From Bombyx mori (lineage: Eukaryota > Arthropoda > Insecta > Lepidoptera > Bombycidae): 64,000 nt of DNA. The notes under the pieces were generated by a model. That model was given only the letters and a program-made list of their open reading frames with translations, was not told where the DNA came from and made no database searches. The position numbers were made by a program, and so were the translations under genes. Position 1 is the stretch's first letter. Every line of letters begins with the position of its first letter. The DNA lies in assembly GCF_030269925.1 (NCBI RefSeq), contig NC_085107.1:372001-436000 (forward strand), given 5' to 3'. Shown piece by piece: positions 32,784 through 44,700 of the stretch.

Positions 32784-35700
32784 CTGAAACAAACGGAACA
32801 AGACGACCCCCGGTTGATTGGAGCCGCGAACAAACCCGATCACACACAAGAACGATCTGCAAGATGACGTTCATTTTGAGTGTTGAGATGGATCCGCTGG
32901 TTACTGTTTAGTACCAGGTGGACCCGTTAACGAATATTGTGCATTAAAAGAAACAATAATTCTACTGAGACCGCGCTCTACTTTTTATAATTTAAAAAAA
33001 TGTAAATTATGGTGTGGCGGATGTTGTGAAAACACGACTTAGATATTCTCTGAAGAATTAAGAGCTGCATTCTCTGACCACCAATCGGCATGCACTGTAA
33101 GGGTGGTATTGTAATCCTCGACGGGTAGATATTACCACTCAGCCAAGTTCTGCCGCGAAACATTAATACTGTTCGAAGGGTAGGACAATCCTTGTACAAT
33201 TTTATTTATTTAAGCTATATATTTTATATATAATGTAATATGTGCTATATTATCAAAAAATATTATGAATTAAATTTTCAAGACTGCAATCAATAAGGAT
33301 TTTCCCTATTTTGAGTCATTTAGGTTATTCTAATTTAGCTTTGAAAGGTACTTACTCAATTGTTTTCATTAAAACTACCAGCAGCTCCTAAGAGTAGTAC
33401 AGCTCTGTGAATAAGCAGCGACACAAACGCAGCACTTGTGCATGTACAGTATAAGTACTTAAATACGAGGGCGGCACTGAAAATTTCGGGAATTAACGAA
33501 GTAACACAACATTACTATTTAGAAATGTATTTATTGCTTTTCGAAGTATTCTCCGCGAATTTTGACACATTTTTCCATACGATGGAACCAATCATTGAAG
33601 CAATCATTCCATTCGGAAGTTGGGGTCTCCAAAATGGCCGTTTTGTAGGCGTCCACAGCTTCTTCAGGTGATGAAAATCTCTGTCCACGCAATTTATTCT
33701 TTATTTTAGGGAAAGTATAGAAATCATTAGGGCTTAGGTCGGGGCTGTACGGCGGATGGTCTAATAATTATATGTTTTCTTGCTCTAAAAACTCTTTTGT
33801 TCTGTGCGCGGTGTGAGAACTCGCATTGTCGTGATGGAGGATGATGCGGCGGTTGCAGTTCTCTTTACGGAGTTCAGAAACGACCTGTAGCAAACAAATG
33901 CTAGCATACCATTCTGCATTAACCGTTCTTTGTCCCTCAGGAGGAATAGTCGTAACATGGCCGGTTTTGGAGACAAACGTGGCCACCATTTTTTTTGCAA
34001 CACTCCGTGAACGAACAATTTTTGTTGGCTTTAACTCATTTTCGAACACCCAAACTCGTGACTGGTTTTTTGTTTCGGGTTCGTACGCATATATCCAGGA
34101 TTTGTCACCTGATACAATGTTGTATACAGCATTTGAGGATCCTGCGTGGAATCTTTCGAGAGTTCTGACGCACCAAGTAACGCGAGCCGCTTTTTGCTCT
34201 TCACAGAGCGAATGCGGTATCAATCGGGAAAACAACTTTTTTACACCCAATTGTTCATGCAAGATTATTTGTATTTGACTCATTCCAATGTCTAAAGTTG
34301 CCTGAATTTCGCGGTATGTCACATGTCGATCAGCTTACGCACAGCATCTGTTGGAATATTTGTTAAAGAATAGTTTGTAACACTAGTCTGTGGAACATGA
34401 ATCTGTATAATCTACACTGCTCTATGGTAACTAAAAAAAAAAAAGTACTCCGTGATGGCTGATTAAAACAATTCTTTTTATTTCTCTGATCGATCGCTAT
34501 AACGCTGCATAAAACTCAACAGGTTATGGGCCCAGAGTACCCAAAGTGCCTAGAAATTTCGCAAGGTGAGAAAAGTAGTACAAGTTGGAATATAATGTAA
34601 AAATAATAGTGTCCATTGTTCGAAATATTTTGTAAAAAACAAAAAACAAAAAAAAAAAAATGGCGTCAACAGTTCCAGTAACAAACGCCATAAATTATTA
34701 CCCACAACTTAACGTGGAAAATTACAATAGCTGGAAGTTTCGACTGAGATGTCTATTAGACGAAAAATCTTTGTTAGAGGTAGCGTCAAGTGGCGTTATA
34801 GAATTAAAACAAAAAACTGCTGATGCGGCTGCAAAAGCCTTAATAGTAAAATGTGTACCCGATAAGTACTTGGACATCATAAAAGATGCAACAACTAGCT
34901 ACACAATGTTAGCCAGTCTGGATAAAGTTTTTGAGAGAAAAGGTATTTTCACTAAATTACACTTGCGAAGAAAGTTATTGTCTCTTAAGCTGAGGGATGA
35001 TAAATTGGAAGACTATTTCATGAGATTTGAAAGTCTGATTAGAGAAATAGAAAATATTGATAAAAAGATGGATGAAGAAGATAAAATATGTTATTTGCTG
35101 ACGGGTATGTCGGAAAAGTACAACACAGTGATAACTGCTATTGAAACAATGTCTGCAGATAAAATTGACATGGAGTTTGTCAAGGCTCGGTTATTGGACG
35201 AAGAACTCAAACTGAATAATAAAGGTGAAGAGTATAATGATACAAAGAATGATGTAAGTTTTACTGCCTCAAGTGTAGAATGTTATCGTTGCCACAAAAA
35301 GGGCCATTTTGCACGTGAATGTAGAAGCAGAGGTTGTGGCTATTCAAGGAGAAACATTAATAATAAAGGTATATGTGGTAAAAACAGAACTGAAGAACAA
35401 AATAATATGACAGAAAGCATCCCAGAGAATAAATATAATTTTCTAGCAATAACGGAGTGTAATCTAAGTAAAGAAGACAAATTTATAGAATTTATAATAG
35501 ATTCAGGAGCTACAGAAAATCTTATCAAGGAAGAATTGGAGAAATACATGTATGAAATTAAGAAACTACCAAATAAAATAAAAATTAAGATTGCAAATGG
35601 AGAAATATTAGAGGCTGACAAGAAAGGAAAGATAACCATAAGAGATAAAAATAATAATACTATAAATATAGAAGCGTTAATGGTCCCAGGGATTTATCAT

Positions 35701-38700
35701 AATATAATATCTGTAAGAAACTTAAATATGAAAGGAAATAAAGTTGTTTTTACAAAATTTGGAGCACAAATAATAAATGGAAGAAAAGTCTTAAAATGTT
35801 CAGATAGAAATGGTTTATATATAGTACAAGGCGAAATAATACTAATAGAAGAAGCGAACTCAAGTGTACAGCAAGACAAAAATATTTGGCACCAACGTCT
35901 CGGACACTTAAATAGGAAATCATTAAAAATTATGGGTTTACCTGTGTCTGATGAAACATGTGGTCCTTGCATGAAGGGAAAATCTACTCGTTTACCATTC
36001 TATCCAGTTGACAGGCCAAGAAGTAGAAAAATAGGAGAATTATTGCATACAGATATTGGAGGTCCTGTATCACCAATTTCTTATGATGAAAAACAATATT
36101 ACCAGACCATAACTGATGATTTTTCTCATTTTGTGACTGTTTATCTATTAAAGAATAAATCTGAAGCCACAAGAAATTTAATAAATCATATAAAGGAGTT
36201 AGAAAGACAAAAGGAAACTAAAGTTAAACGCATAAGATGTGATAATGGTGGAGAGTTCACCGCTGGCTGTTTGAAGCAATTTTGTATGGAAAATGGAATT
36301 ATAATAGAGTATAGTCAACCTTACACACCACAACAAAATGGTGTGGCAGAGAGGCTAAACAGAACATTACTAGATAAGTCAAGAACTTTATTAAGTGAAA
36401 CTGGATTACCTAAATATTTGTGGTCTGAGGCTATAATGTGTGCAGCATATCAATTGAATCGATGCCCATCAAGATCTATAAAGTATAAGATACCAGCTGA
36501 AATATACTACGGACTAGAAAATGTTAACTTGAACAAGTTAAAGGTATTTGGTTCTAAAGCATGGTATACGTGTGTCCCACAGAATAAGAAATTAGATAAT
36601 AGAGCTGAAGAAGCCATTATGGTTGGCTATGGCAAACAAGGTTATAGATTATGGAATCCAAAAACAACAGAAATAATATTCTGCAGAGATGTCAAGTTTG
36701 ATGAAAAGTACTATGAACATAAAAACAGTATTAAAAATAACAACTATATTTATTTACCAGAAGAGGACACACAAAATGAAGTTATGTGCAATGATAAAAA
36801 TAAAATTGAGGAAGAAAAAGTAATACAGAAAAATGAAGAGACAGACACAAAAAGAACTAGATCAGGAAGGATAATAAAGCAACCTGATTATCTAAAGAAT
36901 TTTGGGACGTACACAGCATATTGTTACTTAGTGTGTAATGACCCAGAAAGCTATGAAGAAGCGATAAAAGAAGTTTCATGGAAAGAAGCGATACATAAGG
37001 AATTAGCAGCACTTGAGAACTTACAAAGCTGGGAAGAGACTAAACTACCGAAAGGAAAATTAGCTATAGACACTAAGTGGGTTTTTAGAACGAAAGACGA
37101 TGGCACTAAGAAAGCCAGATTAGTCGCTCGAGGTTTTCAAATAAAAAATTATGAGAATGAAATATTCTACAGTCCTGTAGTAAGAATGTCTACGATAAGA
37201 GCATTTTTTGTAAAAGCTATCCAAGAAGGATACAAATTAAGGCAATTGGATATTCCTACAGCCTTTCTCAATGGATTTCTTGATAGTGAAGTTTATATAA
37301 AAATACCCAAAGGCAAAGAAAACAAAGATGGAATAGTTTTGAGGTTAAAGAGAGCATTGTATGGATTAAAAGAAAGCCCTAAATGCTGGAACATGAGATT
37401 TGATGAATTTGCAAGAAAGAATGGATTGATACAGTCATTACATGATTGTTGTCTATACACAGATAAAAATATATGGCTTATAATATTTGTAGATGATATT
37501 TTATTAATTGGAATGGAAAAGGATACAGAAAAAATTATTAATAAATTGAAGCAAGAATTTAAAGCTAAAGATTTAGGACAGATTGAGAAATATCTTGGTA
37601 TGGAAATTAAACAGGAAGAAAGTAAATTAACGATTAAACAAGAAAAGATAATTGAGAAGATACTAGAAAAATTTGGAATGTCAGAATGTAAAGGTATAGG
37701 AACACCTATGGAGGTAAATTTTCAAATAAACAAAAATGAGAAGATTATTGATGTACCATATCGACAACTCATAGGAAGCATAATGTATTTGGCTACTATG
37801 TCCAGACCAGATCTGCAGTTTGCTGTATCATATCTTAGCAGATACCTAGACTGTCCTACTCAACAGACTTGGAAAGCTGGAAAGAGAATTCTGCAATACC
37901 TAAAAGCTACAAAAGACAAAATGTTAGTTTTTCAAAAAAGGAATAATCTAGATGTGGATTTATGTGCATATTCAGACTCTGATTGGGCAGGTGATATTGT
38001 TGATCGCAAAAGTGTCAGTGGGGGTATCATAATGTGTAGTGATAATCCTGTATTTTGGTACTCTAGAAAACAAAGTTGTGTTGCATTATCGACAGCAGAA
38101 TCAGAGTACATTGCTAGTGCTTGTTGTGCTCAAGAGTTAGTGTATTTGAAAGGTGTACTGTGTGATTTTGGATATGAATGTAAATTGACTTTATTTATGG
38201 ATAATAAGGGAGCAATATGTTTAGCGAAGTCAAATGAAAACTCTAAAAGGAGTAAGCATATTGATATAAGGATGCACTATATTAAGGACTTGGTGAGGAA
38301 TAATGTATTAGATATTGAATATGTGTCATCTGATAAAAATATTGCTGATATTTGTACAAAATCTTTATGCAAAGAAAAGTTTGTATTTTTTAGAAGTTTG
38401 TTACTAAAGTAATGAAAGATATTTGAAACGTAAACATTAATGTGTAGATTAATATTAGATAAGATACATTGTTAAAGTTCTTTAATTTGCAATGTATGTG
38501 TAACTTGGTTGTACTGGATGATTATTTCAAGTATATAATTGTTAAATAAGCTGTGAGTGAGACAGCAGTATTAATATTGTTTTATGTTGTCCGATGGCAA
38601 GTTTATACATTTATAATTTTAGTTAAATAAGATTTGAGTTTAAAGAAACTTGTCATCGAAGGGGGGTGTTGGAATATTTGTTAAAGAATAGTTTGTAACA

Positions 38701-41700
38701 CTAGTCTGTGGAACATGAATCTGTATAATCTACACTGCTCTATGGTAACTAAAAAAAAAAAAGTACTCCGTGATGGCTGATTAAAACAATTCTTTTTATT
38801 TCTCTGATCGATCGCTATAACGCTGCATAAAACTCAACAGCATCAACGTTTTCTTGGGTGACTGCAGTTTTTGGACGACCTTGACGGGGATCATCACTGA
38901 GCTTGACACGTCCACGTTGAAACTCAGCAAACCAGCGATAAATTGTGGTTTTAGATGGGGTTTCATCACCAAATGCAGAAATCATCCGGTCAACACACTG
39001 TTTTTGTGTTAAACCACTTCGAAAGACACAATAAATCATCGCTCTTGAATTTTCTCGAGTCAATTCCATTTTCTCAACGACTAAACAAGTTTGACAAAAC
39101 CTCGTGACAAGACCGAGAATCTTTTTTTAAATAAATAAATGGTATTCGATTTTTAAAACCAAGGAGTTTTCAATTAAAAAGATTTTAATATGACAGGAAC
39201 AGTGGAAATATTCCATTCCCGATACTTTTAGTGCAGCCTAGTATTTTCACAAGAAGTAATTGCAAAAGTGTTTCTGTCGTTTTGTTTTCATTTCACGTAG
39301 CACCGGAGTAAAAGGGCGACATGACATAGTACACGTGTATGTATGTCTTAGCTCCTGTTTACTAAGATATTACAAGATGTTTCATGATTTTTAAGTAACA
39401 AATTTAAAATTACCGAGAACTTCTAGCTAGACCAGATATGAAAGAACCATTTCCGTAAAGGGAGACAGAGACAGGCGGAGAAGATGGTGATCACTGATTT
39501 GTACCGATATTGATATGGGTTTCATCCAAAAGTCCGTCTGCATCGTTGAAATCCCCCTTAGCCCCAGTCTTCATTTTAGATTATATGTTGACGTACAAAA
39601 TTAACATAAATAAAAATAACTCACTGTGATCTGCCACGTACGATAGGAAAGGGGGATTGGTATCTCTCTCCTTCGCCCATCCTAAGATTGCCAATTGGTC
39701 TTGGCGGGCTGTGAAAGATTTCGTTGGGATGTCCTTGTGGGCTGTGTAGACGCGAGCCGCGGGGTCCATGAAGATTAAGAGGTACGGGTTCCGGCGCCAC
39801 TCGCCGATTTGTGGGAAACCTGCATCCGGGCGTCACTGCTTAACTTTGCTCCAAAAACTATATAATGTGGCTGTCGTGTCGAAGACTAAGACTGCAACAG
39901 AGTCCGATGGTTACACCGATTTTGACAGTGTCAATGGACCTAGCCTTAGATGGATATAACCTCGATTTCTTTCACAACCGTCTAGAAACGGCTTGCCCCT
40001 CTCTAATTAACGGGAATTATGTAGATGTTTTCCTCAGACAGTATTGTATACTTTGCATATCCCGATTACAGGGTGGAACACACTAACGGTTTCCAACTAA
40101 ATTGTTGGCTTTTTGGAAAGACAGAGCATCAAAGTTGTCGTCTAAGACTACTGCCCCGATGCTTTGACTATTAATGCAGATGTTCCACAAGGATACGTCA
40201 TATTTTCCGTATATTTTTCATCCAACACAAGAACAAATAACATAAGGGATGCGTGATATACCGGTCATCAGTTTTTCTGGAGCGTGGTTCAGGAGAAACG
40301 ATCAAAATTTGTATCTCAATAGGAAAAGAACACTCAGAGATGGGACTCCGAATGACCCTATTGAACAAACAGGCTAGCGCATTCACTGCGATGAAGGACA
40401 ATTCGACTGTCCCTACGTATAATATCGAAATTGAAAAACGGTACTTTACAGGAGAGCACTTTGAAGTTAATTTTGTGTACCAAATTGTCATTTATTGGCC
40501 TATCTGTAAATAATTTCAGATATATGGTAAACTTTTACTGGCAGTTAAATGTATATGTCATTTTATCCCAAATTCTTCATAGTTTTTGAGAAATGTTAGT
40601 TTCGATACTTTACTACGTTAATCAATTAGCGTGAACAATCGAAACGGCCCGTTTCGATTATTTACTTGGGAACTGTTTTATCAAAATTATCGAATGTGAC
40701 TCTTTCGATATTTTACGTTGTACATTTAAATTAAGAAATTATCGAAAGTGTCACTTTCGATACAGTACGTCAAAGTATTTTATACGTTTCGATACTTGGC
40801 CTGTAAAACGATTTTAATTAAAACAAAGGCAAGTTTAGTTTACTAAGGTTTTAATTGATTTCATTTTAATTTATAAAATGAAATCAATTAAATTTTATAA
40901 ATTAAAATGAATTTAAATTTTATAAATTAAAATGAAATCAATAAAATTCATAACTAATATTGCAATCACAGATTTACGTTTAATATAATGATATCAAATG
41001 AAACACACTTTTATTCTTCAGTTAGTTAAAAATAAAATATAGAAAAAACAAACTTCTTTGAATAAAATATGAACATACTTAATTCTACAAAGTAAAAACT
41101 AAACAAAATAAAAGCTTTAAATTAACTTAAAATCCAATAACATTCGCATTTCTTAGAGTAATACTAATAATGATTTAGTATTCTTATTAAAATAAACATT
41201 TCTTATAATTTCTTCTTTAGATAATCATAAAAAATTTAAATACTGAATAAAGGGAAGTTTTAAAAAGGGACGTCTTAAAAATTAAACTAAAGCAGTTAAC
41301 ATAACAGATTCAGGTAAGTACAGACTGTAGGATAACTGTAATATTGTATTTAGTCTGAATCGTCAGTCTTCTTCAAATGTGTTCCTGCTATATTTCAAAT
41401 TCTTATAATAACTATAATATTCTTTGGGTATCTCCAGTGTTACTTAAATGAATTAAATCCTTATATGTATTTGGCTTCAGGTAATGGTAATGTTTGACTA
41501 TACAATTTATTTAATTCGATATTAATTACTTGCCTTCTTCCATGACTTCTTGTTTCTATTTTGGTGTTTAAGCATGAAGGATTATCTTTAAGGTTGTATT
41601 TAAAATATAAACAATTTGGATCATCTTTACGCACACTAATTTCTTTAATAAAAATAAATTCCACTTCATATTTTCGTTTCTAATATCTTTTTTCCACTTG

Positions 41701-44700
41701 CGATCATCCAATAAAGCTTTAAAATTAAAAAGGTCATCTTGAGTCATTTCCACTAGATTATATGGGGTTTTATTAGTTTTACACCAGCGCACCAACGCAA
41801 ACCATTGATCTGGGGTGAATGTATATCAGTTCATTTAGATTTCCTTCGTTCTGCGTGTGCTCTTGTTCTAAAAAGCGATGAGTAATATCGATTTTATATT
41901 ATTTTTCCAGATACATATATAAAGAATATATTATTCGGTTACGGGATTTGGCCCGCGCAATTATCGGACCAAAAGAGAAATTCCTTGGCACCTTACTTTA
42001 CTTTTCTGTTAGCAAAATGAAGTAAGCAACTGCTTACTTCATTTGCTCCCCTTTTGCCTGTGCACTCTGTCTACATATAACACGCCTCTTCCTTCTTTCC
42101 AGTATCAAATAAAATAAAAGTGTACACACAGAGCTTCCGTTTATAAAATAATCAATCCCAGGTCACCATGAGGACGATTCAAAAATTTCTGGAAATCTAA
42201 TGTGGCACAACTGTTTCAGACCACTTTTGAGCAATAATTTTATCATTATTTTTAAAGTCTCTAGCAAAAGTTTTAGTCTCAATAATTATGTTTGTTATAG
42301 GCGCTAATTTGCTCTTCAGTTGGAGAGTTTTCGTTAGAAAATCTGTGGCATTGGTCACATATATCCTATTCATATTTTCATTAATTATGTCTGTATACTG
42401 GCGTAAAGTTTGCGCTTTGTTATTATAGAGATGAAGATTGTCCCACCCATTATATAAAGAAAACATTTTTCTCATTGATAAGTTGTTATCTAAATAAAGC
42501 TTGCTACTATTTTTTCGGGTGTAATGGGATTCAATTGGTTGCAAAGTGGCTACATGATCAGATACACTTTGAATAATATTAGAATCTATCTTAACTATAT
42601 GGTTGCTTTCATCTGTTATCTGGTAAAGTGATACCTTCCTGATTTAGTTTTTGATGAGCAGTACGGACGAATTAATCCGTAATCGACAAGGTGTTCGAAA
42701 AAGTTTTAAGACTAACTAACTAATTTTAAGACGTCTATATTCGCAGGGATAGTTTTGATTTTCGACTGGATCTGGTAAGAAATACTGAGTGGTAAACTGT
42801 CTTCTAGATGTACTTTCAGTGGTAAAACGGCGCTTGTTTAACTTTTTGGTAAATTCAATTTTTTAGCATGGTCAGCCAATTGCCAAAAACTTGTATGAAT
42901 TTTCTGACGAGTTGTTTCATTAAAATGTTCGCAGCAGTTTAATTTACAAGTTGCTTTATAAATCGGTCCCATTCCTTTTTTATTATGTACCTTTTCATTC
43001 CTGTTAATATATTGTTGACCAGTATTCACTACAATTTTTCTTTTAACATCTATCCAGTTGTCTTTGCACCTTTTCCTTTCCTCCTTTTCTTTTTTTGCTT
43101 GGGTTAACTTTAAAAGTAGATTTTCTTTTTTTAACTGTAGATGACGAGTCACCTTCCAACAAGGTTATAAGTGAAGACTCACATTCAGTTCAGTTCGATT
43201 CAGTTATAAGTGACGCGGCACTAGGTATAGCCACATTAGGAGAAACTATAAGAGTGTCTATGTATCAAATAAGTTAATAAAACAGAAATTGATTTGTAAA
43301 AAATATAGGTCTGTTGATATGTTATAACATAAATTAATAAAACATAGAAATTGATTTTAAGAAAAGTAATATTCTATAGTAGATATATCGAATATAAAAA
43401 TAAAAAGAATATAATTCCGAATGAAATCATCGAAAGTAGTATTTTCGATAGGCTCATTGACAAATATACCCGCGTATAATAATGAATGTACCAGATTCGA
43501 TTACACAAGGAAATTAAACATCAGCGAATAATACCGAAACTGTCACTTTCGATACTCCAAAAAAATGTTAATCGACGTACAAAATCGAATTTGGGACTTT
43601 CGATAGTATACTTCGGGTGAATGACATTTACTTTAAAAAACATTGTTTTTGAGGTAAACTTAATTAATCACAGAATATTGTTAAGGAAATCAGATTAAAA
43701 AACAAGGAAAAAATAAACATCATGCACTCGGAATTAATAAATCTGTTAATATACTTATCAGTTTTCCGTTAGAACCACATTACTTCAAAATTGCGTCAGA
43801 ACGCGCGGGCGCGCGGGTCACCGCGTACAGCAACGAAAGCGGTAGTTTCGTCCGTCACGCACGCTTCTTGTATCCGCGTATAGTACCGAAATTAAACATT
43901 CGATTTTTTACGCTGAATGATTTGTTAAGTATCGATATTATACTCATTGAAAACATGGTTTAATATGTATTTTATAGCTTTTTCTCTTTTTTGTGTGAAA
44001 ATATACATAAAAAGAAATATCTTAGTGTCATAAAAAAAAATCGCAATTTTTCAGTTTCGATACTGTACGTAGGGACAGTCGAATTTTGTTATAGTGCTGT
44101 CATTTTGAGGAAAGGGACATCTGTATGGTAAGCCATGGTGAATTTTTCACTATGAATGAAAATGATTATGACTACTCTATACTATACTAGACTATGTATG
44201 AAGACTATAAATGAAGACATTTCCAGACCCATGGAGGAAGAAGATTTTCTCATAACAAATAACACAGTGTCTCTTTTGTAATCAATACTGTCAAATCGGA
44301 CTGCACTGATGAGACTCCATGAGAATCGGACTGCATCAGCACTGAGACGTAGTCGCTCACAATGGTTCTTATCAGAAGGTTCAAGGTCACTCAAAGAGCA
44401 ATGGAGAGGGATATGCTCGGAGTGACCCTGCGACATCAAATCAGGAACGAAGAGATTCACGGGGAGACCATGGTGACCGATATAGCCGAAGGATTGCAAT
44501 GTTGAGGTGGCAGTCATCAAGGCACATTTCTCATTAAACAGATGGCCGATGGTGCCGAAAGTCTCTCGAGTGGCAGCCACGTACCAGAAGAAATAACCTG
44601 AGAGGCCCTCCCCCACAAGGTGGACCGACACCCTATTGAATGTTGCGGGAATCAGCTGGATACAAACAGCATAGGACGACATATGCCCAGCAGTGGGCCC

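Larger units (their letters stand above)
34349..38839 (+). mobile_element. full-length Ty1/Copia LTR retrotransposon, apparently intact
   Basis: Two 173-bp LTRs (34349-34521 and 38667-38839) begin TGTTGGAATA and end CTCAACA; I see no difference between them. GCATC is duplicated on both sides (34344-34348 and 38840-38844). The PBS is GGTTATGGGCCCAG directly after the LTR, the known half-tRNA-iMet type of copia. The PPT is GAAGGGGGG before 38667. Total length is 4491 bp with one ORF. Confidence 0.97.
33531..39069 (-). pseudogene. mariner transposase, split by Copia, one frameshift, one stop
   Basis: The N-terminal HTH part 39069-38845 (MELTRENSRAMIYCVFRSGL..SKTTIYRWFAEFQRGR) is separated by Copia from the rest, 34343-33531. 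Near 34320 one base is missing. The catalytic residues are D in GDKSWIYAYEPETKNQS, D in HHDNASSH and D in PYSPDLSPND, with 34 positions between the last two (DD34D, classical mariner). An in-frame TAA at 33768 sits between the last two. The C-terminus ends RGEYFEKQ-stop (33531). Confidence 0.88.
33466..39241 (-). mobile_element. mariner (DD34D) element split by a Copia insertion
   Basis: The left end after TA (33464-33465), CGAGGGCGGCACTGAAAATT, matches the right end before TA (39242-39243) as an inverted repeat with several changes. Without the Copia and one copy of its duplication, it is 1280 bp, the usual mariner length. Confidence 0.85.
40404..44081 (-). mobile_element. 3.7-kb TIR DNA transposon of unassigned superfamily, decayed
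   Basis: Terminal inverted repeats of about 35 bp (CGACTGTCCCTACGTATAAT.. left; the right end is its reverse complement with 3 changes). AATT flanks both ends (a TSD or part of the TIR; it is palindromic). Both subterminal parts carry several TCGAAAGTG..CACTTTCGATA palindromes. Three minus-strand coding remnants are inside. Confidence 0.82.

Noticed and set aside
44182..44682. 166-codon minus-strand ORF as a gene
   Set aside because: It overlaps an RTE LINE C-terminus on the + strand, which explains the open frame. No motif on the minus strand.
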